Below, one piece after another: positions 46,895-56,423 of a stretch of DNA of 64,000 nt. The DNA lies in assembly GCA_002840155.1 (NCBI GenBank), contig PGZH01000005.1:1-64000 (forward strand). The letters are read 5' to 3'. The first letter of the stretch is position 1, and the number at the start of each line of letters is the position of its first letter. A program made the translations under genes and the position numbers. This stretch comes from Gammaproteobacteria bacterium HGW-Gammaproteobacteria-13 (lineage in GTDB: Bacteria; Pseudomonadota; Gammaproteobacteria; Pseudomonadales; Pseudomonadaceae). A model generated the notes under the pieces. That model had not been told where the DNA came from. It searched no databases and saw nothing but the letters and a program-made list of their open reading frames with translations.

Positions 46895-47785
46895 TTAACT
46901 GAGATTGGTATCGCTGCCAGTCAGGCAGTCGACCAGTGCCGCAGCAAACCCTGACAACAGCTCGCGCTTGCGCACACAGACCTTCAAATCACGCTGCGCC
47001 CAGGGTTCTTCCAGCTCAATTACCGCCAGCTGCGCCCCAGCGGTTACCGCACTGCGCGGCACCAGGCCGATACCAACCCCGGCACTGACCATGCGACACA
47101 CCGCCTCGAAGCTGCGCACCTGAATCCGCACCTCCAGGTGTCGCCCCAGGGCGGCGGCGGCATTCATGGTAAAGGTGTGAATCGCCGAGCCTGAATGCAG
47201 CATGACAAAGGGGTAATCCAGCACCTGGGCAAACAGACTGCTGGCCTGCGCAGCCAGTGGATGATCGACCGGTGCAATCAGCACCAGCCGGTCGGCCCGG
47301 TATGGAATCAGCTCGACCTCAGCGCCTTCAATCGACCCGGCCACCACACCGACTTCCACCTCACCGCGCGCCACCGCCAGCAGTACCTGCGGGCTGGTGT
47401 GCTCTTCCAGCGAAATACTGACTTGCGGATGGCGCTGCAAAAAGCTCGAGAGGCTGTCGGGTAGAAAGGTATGGGTGGCGTGGGTATTGGCCCACAGGCT
47501 GACATGGCCACGCACGCCTTTGGCATAGGGCGTAAGGTCAGCATGCATCTGTTCGAGCTGAGCAAACACCTGACGCGCATGGCGCAGCAACGCTTCGCCC
47601 GCGCGGGTCAGGCTGACGCCGCGCGGCTCACGCAGCAACAGCGGCGTGCCGATCGACGCTTCCAGCAGGCGCATGCGATGGCTGGCCGAAGACGCCGCCA
47701 AGTGAACGCGCTCGGCACCCCGGGTTAAATTCTTCGCTTCGGCAATCGCGACAAACAAGCGCAGATCAATCAGGTCGTAATGCAT
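46895..47785 (-). CDS. LysR-type transcriptional regulator
   Basis: The 296-aa product has the N-terminal winged helix-turn-helix (residues 1-62, LRLFVAIAEAKNLTRGAERVHLAASSASHRMRLLEA), a linker helix, and a C-terminal substrate-binding domain. The start at 47785 (ATG) faces the EamA gene across 107 nt. In this arrangement the regulator usually controls the divergent gene, which I infer here. The inducer is unknown. Confidence 0.9.
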   Translation of the reverse strand: MHYDLIDLRLFVAIAEAKNLTRGAERVHLAASSASHRMRLLEASIGTPLLLREPRGVSLTRAGEALLRHARQVFAQLEQMHADLTPYAKGVRGHVSLWANTHATHTFLPDSLSSFLQRHPQVSISLEEHTSPQVLLAVARGEVEVGVVAGSIEGAEVELIPYRADRLVLIAPVDHPLAAQASSLFAQVLDYPFVMLHSGSAIHTFTMNAAAALGRHLEVRIQVRSFEAVCRMVSAGVGIGLVPRSAVTAGAQLAVIELEEPWAQRDLKVCVRKRELLSGFAAALVDCLTGSDTNLS

Positions 47786-47892
47786 AGCGTTAGTTAAATC
47801 CGAACGATTACTTATGGAAAAGCCAATTCCACCGCGATTCTATACCCCGCATCATTCGGCGCAGCACAACTCTTTAGGGATTCACTCAACAT

Positions 47893-48855
47893 ATGCCATG
47901 GAAAACCTGGTCAGCCGAACGATTGGGCATCGCACTGGCGGTGCTCGCCGCCTTCGGTTTCTCGTTCAAGGCGATTTTCGTCAAGCTGGCCTATGCAGCC
48001 GCGCCAGTGGACGCAATCACATTGCTGGCACTGCGCATGAGCTTTGCCCTGCCTATCGCACTGTGGGTCACGCTGTGGTTATGCCGCGCTGCGCCGCCGC
48101 TTACGCGCAGAGACTGGGGCATGCTGATCGCCCTGGGGCTGCTGGGCTACTACGGCGCCAGCATTCTTGATTTCATTGGCCTGCAGTACATCTCGGCGGC
48201 GCTGGAACGCCTGATTCTGTTTATCTACCCAACCATGACCGTGCTGATCGGCGTGCTGTTTATGGGTAAGCGGCTGGAGAAGCGCCAGGTGGCGGCGCTG
48301 CTGCTGTCCTACGCGGGAATCGGCCTGGCGTTCGCCCACGATCTGAATGTTGCGGAGGATCTGCACACCGTGCTGATCGGCGCTGCCTTCGTTTTCGGTT
48401 CTGCGCTGTGCTACGCCCTGTATAGCTCCGGGGCCGAGGTGGCAATTCACCGGCTCGGCACCATTCGCTTTGCTGCACTGGCGATTATCGTGTCCACCTT
48501 CGCCACACAGATTCACTTCCTCGCCGCTCAGCCGCTTGCCGCACTGCAGCAGCCGATGGAGGTGTATGCGTACAGCGCGGCGATGGCGATTTTCTCCACG
48601 GTGCTGCCGATATTCTGGCAATCCGCCGCCCTGCGCCTGATCGGCTCGGCGCGCACCGTGCTGATTGGCACACTAGGGCCGATTCTGACGATTGTCTTCG
48701 CCTGGATGCTGTTGTCGGAACCGGTGTCGTTCGCCCAGCTGGCAGGTGCTGGATTGGTTCTGGCGGGGGTGTTGCTGGTATCGCGGCGTAAAAGCTTGCC
48801 GATTCAGCCGACGGTTACCGAAGACGCCTGCGTTCAAGGCAGCAAACAGGCTTAA
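47893..48855 (+). CDS. EamA-type DMT superfamily transporter
   Basis: The 320-aa product has ten predicted helices in two EamA repeats (about residues 12-145 and 158-295). Family motifs include RMSFALPIALW, LDFIGLQYISAALERLILFIYP, MGKRLEKRQVAALLLSYAGI and ILTIVFAWMLLSEPVSFAQL. It is an inner-membrane metabolite or drug transporter of unknown substrate. A weak inverted repeat downstream (48874-48899) may end it. Confidence 0.88.
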   Translation: MPWKTWSAERLGIALAVLAAFGFSFKAIFVKLAYAAAPVDAITLLALRMSFALPIALWVTLWLCRAAPPLTRRDWGMLIALGLLGYYGASILDFIGLQYISAALERLILFIYPTMTVLIGVLFMGKRLEKRQVAALLLSYAGIGLAFAHDLNVAEDLHTVLIGAAFVFGSALCYALYSSGAEVAIHRLGTIRFAALAIIVSTFATQIHFLAAQPLAALQQPMEVYAYSAAMAIFSTVLPIFWQSAALRLIGSARTVLIGTLGPILTIVFAWMLLSEPVSFAQLAGAGLVLAGVLLVSRRKSLPIQPTVTEDACVQGSKQA

Positions 48856-48910
48856 GAAGCGGTTTCGCAGAAGCACCAAAGGCTCTTGCGAGCCCCTGGT
48901 GTGATCCAAC

Positions 48911-49435
48911 TTAGCGCCAGTGCCGCTGCTGAACCTTCTGGCTGCGGCCCGCACCAAACAGCATGCCGACCAGCAACGCCAGGCTTTCCAGCAACCAAGC
49001 CAGCAACATGGCGCAGGCAATGCCCCAGGCGATAGCCTCGGGGGCGAGCAGCACCTGGTAGCGGTAGGCGGCGAAGGTTTCTTCGATTAACGCATGGTCT
49101 GCTGCGGTCGCCAGATGCCAGACCTGGCCGTACCAGGGCCCTTGCATGGCCTTGGATTCACGCTCGAGGAATGCCGAACGCTCAACCAGGGTGCCCAGAC
49201 TCTGCGCATCGCTGCGCATCACGGGGTCAGCGCTGGCTTGGTAATGGCCTACCAACGCGACCAGATCGCCTTTGAAAAAGCGCCGAGCCGTTTCCCGGAA
49301 GCCCTTGAGGCCCAGTTCCGATTCAATGCGATGGGCTTCGACGCGCTTGCTGTAATCGTCGATAAACCCCGGCACCTGCACCCCAACCAGCAACCCCAGG
49401 GCAAACAAGGCCAGCCGCAGATAGCTTCTAAACAT
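48911..49435 (-). CDS. DUF2937 family membrane protein
   Basis: The 174-aa product has an N-terminal membrane helix (MFRSYLRLALFALGLLVGVQ) and a second hydrophobic pair near the C-terminus (about residues 130-165). The central soluble part (GFIDDYSKRVEAHRIESELGLKGF) matches DUF2937. The function is unknown. It precedes the glutamine amidotransferase gene's end by 15 nt on the same strand, so it may be its operon's last gene. Confidence 0.82.
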   Translation of the reverse strand: MFRSYLRLALFALGLLVGVQVPGFIDDYSKRVEAHRIESELGLKGFRETARRFFKGDLVALVGHYQASADPVMRSDAQSLGTLVERSAFLERESKAMQGPWYGQVWHLATAADHALIEETFAAYRYQVLLAPEAIAWGIACAMLLAWLLESLALLVGMLFGAGRSQKVQQRHWR

Positions 49436-49450
49436 GTCCCCTCCCCAAAT

Positions 49451-50227
49451 TCAGTCCGTTAGGCCTTGCGCCACACATTCACCACCGCGCCACAACCGCC
49501 ACTCACCCGGCTGGTAAAGCGTCCAGCTCTCGTTATCGGTCAAGGGTTCTGTGGCCAACACGCTGACCACGTCATTGGGCGTGGTTTCCGCCTGGAAATC
49601 CACCTGCATATCAGCATCTTTCAAATGCGCCGGGCCAAACGGTGCACGCCGGGTGATATGCGCCAGCTTGCTGCTGCAAAAACTGAACAGCCAATCGCCA
49701 TCGCTGAGCAGGCAGTTGAAGACGCCGTGCTGACGATAGCCGGCGCAGGCACTGACCAGGGTGGGCAGCAACTGCTCCACCGCCACCGGTTCGGGAAAGG
49801 CCTGGCGCAGGCGATTAAGCAGATCACAAAAGGCCGCTTCGCTGTCGGTGTCGCCAATCGGCCGGTAGTTATCCAATTGCGGGGCGAAATCGGCGAGCTG
49901 ACCGTTATGGGCAAAGCACCAGTTGCGCCCCCACATCTCGCGCACAAAGGGATGGGTATTGGCCAGGCAGACGCGCCCGACATTGGCCTGACGGATATGC
50001 CCGATCACCACTTCGCTCTTGATCGGATAACGCTGCACCAGCTGCGCCACTTCAGATTCGCTGCTGGCACGCGGGTCCTGAAACAGCCGCAGACCGCGCC
50101 CTTCATAAAAACCGATGCCCCAGCCATCGCGGTGCGGGCCGGTACGCCCGCCGCGCTGCATCAGGCCGGTAAAGCTGAAGACAATATCGGTCGGCACATT
50201 GGCGCTCATGCCCAGCAATTCACACAT
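49451..50227 (-). CDS. Class II glutamine amidotransferase (YafJ-like)
   Basis: The 258-aa N-terminal-nucleophile amidohydrolase has Cys2 as nucleophile after removal of Met ([19 protein letters not shown]). The substrate pocket is shown by [49 protein letters not shown] and DTDSEAAFC. Typical YafJ enzymes are about 255 aa. The acceptor substrate is not known. I chose ATG 50227. The upstream frame would extend into the HIT gene. Its start overlaps the end of the HIT gene by 8 nt. Confidence 0.92.
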   Translation of the reverse strand: [258 protein letters not shown]

Positions 50228-50663
50228 TGCGTAACGCCTCGCGCAGCTGTTGCGCCTCAATCGCCAGGCGCGATTCGATGCGTTTGCGCGCCAGCGGCAG
50301 AAAACGCGTCAGGGCGCGCCAGAGCAACTGCATGACATCACCGCGGCGCCGTGGAATCAGGTGCAAATGCAGGTGCGGCACGTGCTGGTTGGCGGTCGGC
50401 CCGTCATTGATCAAGAAATTGATGCCCTGCTCGCCATACCCGGCCGCGCGCAAGGCAGCGGCCATGCGCTGCGCCAGCGGCAGCAACTGCTCGCAGGCTG
50501 CGGTGGAGAGGTCTTTGAGAAAGGGCGCGTGTGCGCGGCTGACAATCAGCACATGGGCCGGGCGCAGGGGGAAGATATCCAGCAGGACGATAAAGTGCTC
50601 GTCCTCATAAATACGCTCGGCAGGCAATTGCTCAGCGGCAATTGCACAGAACACACACTCCAT
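50220..50663 (-). CDS. HIT family hydrolase
   Basis: The 147-aa product contains the histidine triad HVPHLHLHLIPR (about residues 95-107) and the N-terminal CVFCAIAAEQLPAERIYED. HIT proteins hydrolyse or transfer nucleotides such as AMP conjugates. The C-terminal extension (RRRGDVMQLLWRAL and onward) is basic and longer than in the minimal Hint proteins. The Shine-Dalgarno GGAGCGG precedes the ATG. It is followed by the amidotransferase gene in an overlapping arrangement. Confidence 0.9.
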   Translation of the reverse strand: MECVFCAIAAEQLPAERIYEDEHFIVLLDIFPLRPAHVLIVSRAHAPFLKDLSTAACEQLLPLAQRMAAALRAAGYGEQGINFLINDGPTANQHVPHLHLHLIPRRRGDVMQLLWRALTRFLPLARKRIESRLAIEAQQLREALRNV

Positions 50664-50749
50664 AACCCGCTCCTTATTTCTGCTGGGCCATGCTGAACGG
50701 CTGTGTGCGTTGGCGCAAGGGCAACGGCGTCGGGCGACGCCGCAGCAGC

Positions 50750-51223
50750 TTACAAACGTGGCTCTACGCGCAGGCGACGGTCGCCACGGGAATCGTAACG
50801 GGTGTCGCCGAAATCCTGCTCATCACGCGCCATCATCTCGCGCAGGGTCGGCTCGTCATCGGCAATCGGGGCTGGCCCCTTGCGCGCCTGCCACCAACGC
50901 TCCACGGGCCAGCGCACGGCAACAAACAGCAGGTACAGGACAAACACAATCAGCGCATACATGCTCAGGTCAGCAACCGCTCGCCAGGCGTTGTTGCCCA
51001 CGCCAAGCAGCATGTCCATGGCGGCAATCGCCACCGCAGGGGCGAACTGCTCCTTGCCGGGGTCGACAATGGTCGGGCTGAACAGCAGCACCAACACCAG
51101 CACGCGCAGCGGCTCACGCAGGTAACGCCACATCCAGCTGGTCAGGCGAAACCACACCAACAGGCAACCAAGAGCCGCCACCAGATAGGCGCCCCAGGCA
51201 AGCAGGTAGTCGTTTTCAGTCAT
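50750..51223 (-). CDS. Small membrane protein of unknown function
   Basis: The 157-aa product has four predicted hydrophobic segments: near residues 8-25 (AWGAYLVAALGCLLVWF), 35-52, 62-75 and 84-105 (LSMYALIVFVLYLLFVAVRW). A hydrophilic tail rich in Arg, Asp and Glu follows (FGDTRYDSRGDRRLRVEP). I chose ATG 51223 (MTENDYLLAWG). The start upstream at 51376 runs into palindromic copy D and is not credible. No family that I recognise matches well. It is divergent from the oligopeptidase gene. Confidence 0.7.
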   Translation of the reverse strand: MTENDYLLAWGAYLVAALGCLLVWFRLTSWMWRYLREPLRVLVLVLLFSPTIVDPGKEQFAPAVAIAAMDMLLGVGNNAWRAVADLSMYALIVFVLYLLFVAVRWPVERWWQARKGPAPIADDEPTLREMMARDEQDFGDTRYDSRGDRRLRVEPRL

Positions 51224-51334
51224 AAAACGCAAATTCTCTGGCATTGAAGACCGGACGGCGCACGCGCATAAGCGCGCAGATTTCAGCAGCCGACGGGCGA
51301 AGTGGCGCTTATGATAACGGCTTTTGCCTGCTTT

Positions 51335-51474
51335 GAACCTGTTCAAAAGCTCGCGAGCTAGAGACATGCAAGGCAAAAACAGGCGAGGACGCGGAGTTTA
51401 CAAGTTGTAAATGAGCAGTCCGAGCCTGTTTTTAACGCAGCAGGGCCGACGCGCAGCAGGTTTTGCACAGGTTC
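51335..51474. repeat. Palindromic dispersed element, copy D
   Basis: The 140-bp element has 14-bp terminal arms (GAACCTGTTCAAAA from 51335 and TTTTGCACAGGTTC ending 51474, one mismatch). Its core hairpin runs from 51375 (AAAAACAGGC) to 51433 (GCCTGTTTTT). With copy B it also shares a CTCGCGAGCTAGAG stretch inside the left arm. It occupies about half of the 295-bp gap between the membrane protein and oligopeptidase B genes. The remainder holds only their leaders. Confidence 0.9.
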
Positions 51475-51518
51475 TTAGGCGCCCCTGCTGTCGGCCGCCA
51501 ACCCAACGGAGTTACCCC

Positions 51519-53549
51519 ATGCAACACGCCCCCATCGCCCGCGTCGACAACGCTGCCGACCCGTATCGCTGGCTGGAAAACCGCGACAGCGCTGAGGTGC
51601 TTGATCACCTCAAGGCGGAAAATGCCTACCTGGAACAGCAGCTCAGTGAGCAACTGCAGCTGCGCGAAAGCCTTTTTCAGGAGATCAAGGGGCGCATCCG
51701 CGAAACCGACCTCAGCCTGCCGTCGCCCTGGGGCCCTTATCTGTATTACCAGCGCACCACCGCAGGCGATGAATACCCACGGCACTACCGCTGCCGCAAA
51801 CCCGTCGATGGTTCGTTGACGGTCGATGAGAGCAGTGAGCAGCTGCTGCTCGACCCCAATGCCCTGGCCGATGGTGGTTTTATCTCGCTCGGCGCTTTTA
51901 GCATCAGCCCCGACCATCAACGCCTGGCCTATAGCCTGGACACCAGCGGCGAGGAAACCTACCAGCTGTTTGTCAAAGAGCTGGCCGACGACAGCCTGAT
52001 CGAGCTGCCGTTCGAGGAATGCGACGGCAGCATGACCTGGGCCAATGACAGCCAAACCCTGTTCTTCGGCGAACTGGACGACACTCACCGCCCGCACAAG
52101 CTGTATCGCCACCGCCTCGGCATTGACGCGGCCGAACTGGTATTCCACGAGCCGGACGGGCGCTTCTTCCTCAGCTGCTACCGCAGCAGCTCCGAGCGCC
52201 AGCTGATCCTGCAACTGGGCAGCAAAACCACCAGCGAAGCCTGGGTGCTGGACGCTGCCACCCCACACGCCGCGTTCAGCTGCGTGGCGCCACGCGAAGA
52301 AGGCCACGAATATGACGTGGACCACGGCACGCTGAATGGCCAGTGGAGCTGGTTTATCCGCAGCAACCAGCACGGCATCAACTTCGCCCTGTTCGCGGCC
52401 AGCGAAGCAGCGCCGAGCCGCAGCGCTTGGCAATTGCTGCGCGAGCATGACCCAGAAGTGATGCTGGAAGGCTTTAGCCTTAATCAGCAAGCGCTGGTGC
52501 TGAGCCTACGCGAAGGCGGCCTGCCGATTATCGAAGTGCAGCCGCAGGGGCAAGCGGCCTATCGCGTGCAGCTACCTGACGCCGCCTACAGCCTGTATGT
52601 GCAGGACAGCCTGGAATTCGACAGCCCGGCGATTCGTCTGCGTTATGAAGCGCTCAATCGCCCGGCGCAAGTGCGTCAGCTGGAGCTGGCAACAGGCGCG
52701 CAAGTGGTACTCAAGCAAACCCCGGTACTCGGACCGTTCGATGCCGACAGCTATGTCAGCCAGCGCCTGTGGGCCACTGCCGCCGACGGCAGTCAGGTGC
52801 CGATCAGCCTGGTGGCCAAACGCGAAGTGCTCGGCACCTCTGCCCCGCTCTACCTGTACGGCTACGGTGCTTACGGCGAAAGCCTCGATCCCTGGTTCTC
52901 CCATGCGCGTCTGTCCTTGCTTGAGCGCGGTTTCGTGTTTGCCATCGCCCATGTACGTGGCGGCGGCGAGCTGGGCGAAGCCTGGTACCGTGCCGGCAAG
53001 CTGGAACACAAGCAGAACTCGTTCAGCGACTTTATCGCCTGCGCCGAACACCTGACCGCGCAGGGTTATACCAGCGCACAGCAGCTGGTTATCAGCGGTG
53101 GTAGCGCCGGCGGGTTGCTGATGGGCGCAGTGCTCAATCAGCGTCCTGAGCTGTTCGCCGCCGCCATCGCCGAGGTGCCGTTTGTCGATGTGCTCAACAC
53201 CATGCAGAACCCCGACCTGCCGCTGACCGTTACCGAGTACGACGAATGGGGCGACCCAAACCAGCCCGAGGTCTTCGAGCGGATCAAAGGCTACGCGCCG
53301 TACGAAAACGTCCAGGCCCAGGCCTACCCGGCGATTCTCGTGGTGGCTGGTTACAACGACAGCCGCGTGCAGTACTGGGAAGCCGCCAAATGGGTGGCCA
53401 AGCTGCGTGCGCAGAAAACCGACAGCAACCTGCTGCTACTGAAAACCGAACTGGACGCCGGCCACGGCGGCATGAGCGGCCGCTATCAGGCACTCAAGGA
53501 TGCCGCTCTGGAATACGCCTTTATCCTCAAAGTGCTGGGCCTAGTTTGA
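51519..53549 (+). CDS. ptrB: Oligopeptidase B (S9 family serine peptidase)
   Basis: The 676-aa product has an N-terminal beta-propeller (about residues 60-390) and a C-terminal alpha/beta-hydrolase domain. The nucleophile serine is in SGGSAGGLLMG, the acidic residue region in VAGYNDSRVQYWEAAKW, and the histidine in AGHGGMSGRYQ. PtrB-type enzymes cut after basic residues in short peptides in the cytosol. I chose ATG 51519 with CGGAG upstream (MQHAPIARVDNAADPYRWLEN). A longer frame starts inside copy D and is rejected. The gene symbol is assigned by family resemblance. Confidence 0.88.
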   Translation: MQHAPIARVDNAADPYRWLENRDSAEVLDHLKAENAYLEQQLSEQLQLRESLFQEIKGRIRETDLSLPSPWGPYLYYQRTTAGDEYPRHYRCRKPVDGSLTVDESSEQLLLDPNALADGGFISLGAFSISPDHQRLAYSLDTSGEETYQLFVKELADDSLIELPFEECDGSMTWANDSQTLFFGELDDTHRPHKLYRHRLGIDAAELVFHEPDGRFFLSCYRSSSERQLILQLGSKTTSEAWVLDAATPHAAFSCVAPREEGHEYDVDHGTLNGQWSWFIRSNQHGINFALFAASEAAPSRSAWQLLREHDPEVMLEGFSLNQQALVLSLREGGLPIIEVQPQGQAAYRVQLPDAAYSLYVQDSLEFDSPAIRLRYEALNRPAQVRQLELATGAQVVLKQTPVLGPFDADSYVSQRLWATAADGSQVPISLVAKREVLGTSAPLYLYGYGAYGESLDPWFSHARLSLLERGFVFAIAHVRGGGELGEAWYRAGKLEHKQNSFSDFIACAEHLTAQGYTSAQQLVISGGSAGGLLMGAVLNQRPELFAAAIAEVPFVDVLNTMQNPDLPLTVTEYDEWGDPNQPEVFERIKGYAPYENVQAQAYPAILVVAGYNDSRVQYWEAAKWVAKLRAQKTDSNLLLLKTELDAGHGGMSGRYQALKDAALEYAFILKVLGLV

Positions 53550-53558
53550 GTACAGCTT

Positions 53559-53599
53559 GCCGTTCTGCCAACCGTAGTCATATGGCTTGGCAGAGCGGC
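53559..53599 (+). terminator. Possible terminator after ptrB
   Basis: GCCGTTCTGCCAA (53559-53571) and TTGGCAGAGCGGC (53587-53599) pair with one mismatch. No T-run follows, so it may be a structured 3' end rather than a strict terminator. Confidence 0.45.
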
Positions 53600-53768
53600 G
53601 CAGGCTCAGAGTAATTCGCGCTAAACAGCGGACGTTTAGGGCGAAAAATTACTTGACCGTTCATGCAGATTTAATCTGTCTGACGTGCAAGTTCGGCTAG
53701 GCTGAATGACACGCTGGCGCACTGCCATCTCGCCCATTCAACTGCCTGCTCACCATGGACGGTCTGTG

Positions 53769-55391
53769 ATGAAAAACTGGAAGATCAGAACCCACCTATT
53801 CCTTCTTTCCGGCTGCCTGCTGTTTGGCCTGCTGTGTGTCGGCGGTCTTGGTCTGTATGGGCTGCAGGCCACGGTCAAGGGATTGCAAACGGTGTACCTG
53901 GACCGCGTGGTGCCGCTGCGTGATCTCAAGCTGATTGCCGACTTGTACGCCGTCAATATCGTCGATGCGACGCACAAGGCGCGCAGCGGCGAGCTGGATG
54001 AGAAAACCGCGCAACAGCTGATCGAGCAGGCCCAGGTGCGGATCGAGGAAACCTGGCAGGCCTATCTGGCCACCGAACTGATCCGCGAGGAAAGCCAGCT
54101 GATTGAGCAGATCAACCCGCTGATGGAACAGGCCCGGCAACCACTGAATGAGCTGCAAAGCCTGCTCAATCGTGGCGATAAAGCCGGCATCGACGCCTTT
54201 GCCAGCCAGCGGCTTTACCCGTTGATTGACCCACTCTCGGAGAAATTTGCCGAGTTGATCGACGTGCAGCTGCTGGAAGCCAAGCGCCAATACCAGCTGG
54301 GCGAAGCCGCCTATGCCAGCAACCTCAACCTGAGCATCAGCGTGTTGCTGATTGCCCTGCTGATTGGTCTGGCGCAGGTGTTCTATTTTATTCGCCTGAT
54401 GAGCCGGCAACTGGGCGCCGAGCCTGGCGAGCTGGAAGAAATCAGCGCGCACATCGCAGAAGGCCGCCTGGGCGGCAAAACCTTGGGCAACCAAGTGATG
54501 ACCGGCGTGATGAAGTCCGTGCAGAGCATGCGCCGTGGCCTACAGGACATGATCGGCAATATCGGCGAAGCCTCTGAACAGATCGAGTGCGCCACCCTGC
54601 AACTGGCCGCCTCCTCCGAGCAGGTACTGACCAGCGCCAATGTGCAGAGCGACACCGCCTCGGCCATGGCCGCCACCGTCGAGCAACTGGCGGTAAGCAT
54701 CAATCACATTGCCGAAAACGCCCAGCAAACCTACGACATGGCGAAGAAAGCCGGCGACATGACCGATGCCGGCATTTCGGTGATGGCCCGCGCCACCACA
54801 GAAATGCACAAGATCGCCGAGCTGGTAGCCGAGAGCTCGCAAGATGTCGAAACCCTGGCCGCGCAATCACGCAATATCAGCGCAATTGTCGACGTGATTC
54901 GCGGCATTGCCGAACAAACCAACCTGCTCGCCCTCAACGCCGCCATTGAGGCTGCGCGGGCAGGTGAACAAGGCCGCGGCTTTGCCGTAGTCGCCGATGA
55001 GGTACGCAGCCTGGCTGGGCGCACCGCCCACTCGACCACGGAAATCATCGCCCTGGTCGATGCCATTCATAGCGGCATGCACAAGGCAAAAAACAGCATG
55101 GCCGCCGGCTGTGAGCGGGTCAGCATCGGCACCCAGTTGGTGGATCAGGCAGGCAGCTCGATGACAGGGATTCGCCAGGCGCTGAATGAATCACTGCAAG
55201 CGGTCAGCGTGATCTCACTGTCGCTGCAGGAGCAACGCGCGGCCAGCGAACAGGTGGCCATGAGCGTGGAACGGGTGGCGCAAATCGTCGAAGAAAACTC
55301 GGCGGCTCAGGGCGGTATCGTCCAGGCCATCCAGTCTCTGCAAGCCATGTCCGGGCGCTTGCAAGGCGTGATGCGACGCTTCAGTTTTTAA
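53769..55391 (+). CDS. Methyl-accepting chemotaxis protein
   Basis: The 540-aa product has two membrane helices (about residues 10-32 and 190-213) that flank a roughly 155-residue helical periplasmic sensor of the four-helix-bundle (4HB) type. A HAMP-like region ([20 protein letters not shown]) follows, then the signalling domain with the tip [19 protein letters not shown] at about residues 380-400. I chose ATG 53769 ([15 protein letters not shown]). The ligand is not known. The 219-bp gap before it contains only the hairpin listed at 53559. Confidence 0.92.
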   Translation: MKNWKIRTHLFLLSGCLLFGLLCVGGLGLYGLQATVKGLQTVYLDRVVPLRDLKLIADLYAVNIVDATHKARSGELDEKTAQQLIEQAQVRIEETWQAYLATELIREESQLIEQINPLMEQARQPLNELQSLLNRGDKAGIDAFASQRLYPLIDPLSEKFAELIDVQLLEAKRQYQLGEAAYASNLNLSISVLLIALLIGLAQVFYFIRLMSRQLGAEPGELEEISAHIAEGRLGGKTLGNQVMTGVMKSVQSMRRGLQDMIGNIGEASEQIECATLQLAASSEQVLTSANVQSDTASAMAATVEQLAVSINHIAENAQQTYDMAKKAGDMTDAGISVMARATTEMHKIAELVAESSQDVETLAAQSRNISAIVDVIRGIAEQTNLLALNAAIEAARAGEQGRGFAVVADEVRSLAGRTAHSTTEIIALVDAIHSGMHKAKNSMAAGCERVSIGTQLVDQAGSSMTGIRQALNESLQAVSVISLSLQEQRAASEQVAMSVERVAQIVEENSAAQGGIVQAIQSLQAMSGRLQGVMRRFSF

Positions 55392-55515
55392 ATCGTAAAT
55401 CCCCTCTCAGGCCACTCGGCAGCAGGTCGCGAGTGGCGCTGGCGAGCTAGGTGGCAGACGGCTAAGGTCAATCTATGCGACTGACCTCGCGCCACGTTTA
55501 TCCAGGCTGCCGTCC

Positions 55516-55989
55516 ATGCCCGCCCACTCCCAACTGATTGATGAAATACGCGACATGCTGCTCGACTGCGGCCTGTTCGACAGCCTCACGCCCAACGAGC
55601 TGCTCAGCGCCGCCGGCTACTTCAACATCAGCAAATGTTCACCGGAGGCCAGCATCTGCCGCGAAGGCGACCCTGGCACCTTTATGTGCATCATCCATGC
55701 TGGAGCCGTCTCGGTACGCAAGATCAACTCCATCGGCGAAACCATCGAACTGGCCAAGCTGCGCAAGGGCCGCGCCTTTGGCGAGATGGCGGTGCTCGAC
55801 GGCGAACGCCGCTCGGCCAGTTGCATTGCTGTGAGCGACTGCAGTCTGCTGATGCTGGCCAAAGACTCTCTAGACAAGATGCTCGGCGAAGCGCCAAAGA
55901 CCGCCGCCAAGGTGATTCGTGCCATTGCCATCGCCATGTCTCGACGTTTGCGCATGGCGGACGGGCAGTTGGTCGAGCAACAGCTTTAG
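55516..55989 (+). CDS. Stand-alone cyclic nucleotide-binding domain protein
   Basis: The 157-aa product is one CNB domain. After an N-terminal helix (about residues 1-30) it shows the phosphate-binding cassette in GRAFGEMAVLDGERRSASCIA and the usual CICREGDPGTFMCII barrel start. The expected C-terminal helix follows, but there is no helix-turn-helix DNA-binding domain, so it is not a Crp-like regulator. It may act through protein contacts, possibly with cAMP or cGMP. The chemoreceptor gene upstream is 124 nt away in the same direction. Co-function is inference. Confidence 0.85.
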   Translation: MPAHSQLIDEIRDMLLDCGLFDSLTPNELLSAAGYFNISKCSPEASICREGDPGTFMCIIHAGAVSVRKINSIGETIELAKLRKGRAFGEMAVLDGERRSASCIAVSDCSLLMLAKDSLDKMLGEAPKTAAKVIRAIAIAMSRRLRMADGQLVEQQL

Positions 55990-56000
55990 CGGCTAGCCAC

Positions 56001-56300
56001 TCACTCGTCGGACTTTGGCAGCGGTCGGGTATTGCGTTCGCGCTGTTCTTTCAGCAACGGCAACTCCTGATCGCGACGCGGCTGGCTGGATTCCGGCAGC
56101 GGTGCCTGCTTGAGCAACGGTGGATTATTATAGGTTGGCGCCGGCAGATGCTGCGGCGCAGCCGGTGCGTAGGGTTGCGGCGTTGCAGTACCCGGGGCAC
56201 CCGCTGCAGGCGCAGTGGCCGGCATTTTCGGCGGTTGCTGAGCCAGCAGCGAAGTGCTGGCAAGCGCGCTTAGAACAAACAACATATTAGTCAGACGCAT
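56001..56300 (-). CDS. Proline-rich periplasmic protein
   Basis: The 99-aa product has a signal peptide (MRLTNMLFVLSALASTSLLA, cut before QQ). The mature chain is rich in Pro, Ala and Gln (PKMPATAPAAGAPGTATPQP, then LPAPTYNNPPLLKQAPLPES) and is probably disordered, with a charged end. I do not recognise a family. I chose ATG 56300 because GGGAGA precedes it by 7 nt. It is convergent with the CNB gene. Confidence 0.65.
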   Translation of the reverse strand: MRLTNMLFVLSALASTSLLAQQPPKMPATAPAAGAPGTATPQPYAPAAPQHLPAPTYNNPPLLKQAPLPESSQPRRDQELPLLKEQRERNTRPLPKSDE

Positions 56301-56423
56301 GCAGACATCTCCCATACAGTTACTCACTTGGGCCGCAACTACGGCGTTAAGTGCCGCACGGGCGGTTCTCACTGACCACCGGCAAGGCTAGACTGGCGGC
56401 ATGACCACCGTGCGAGATTCCAG

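Noticed and set aside
50750..51376. A 208-residue form of the small membrane protein starting at 51376
   Set aside because: The extra N-terminus would be encoded partly by palindromic copy D and lacks similarity. ATG 51223 gives a sensible start at the first helix.
51411..51518. Start of oligopeptidase B at 51411, inside palindromic copy D
   Set aside because: The family N-terminus (MQHAPIARVDNAADPYRW) and a Shine-Dalgarno point to 51519. The upstream part encodes repeat-derived residues.
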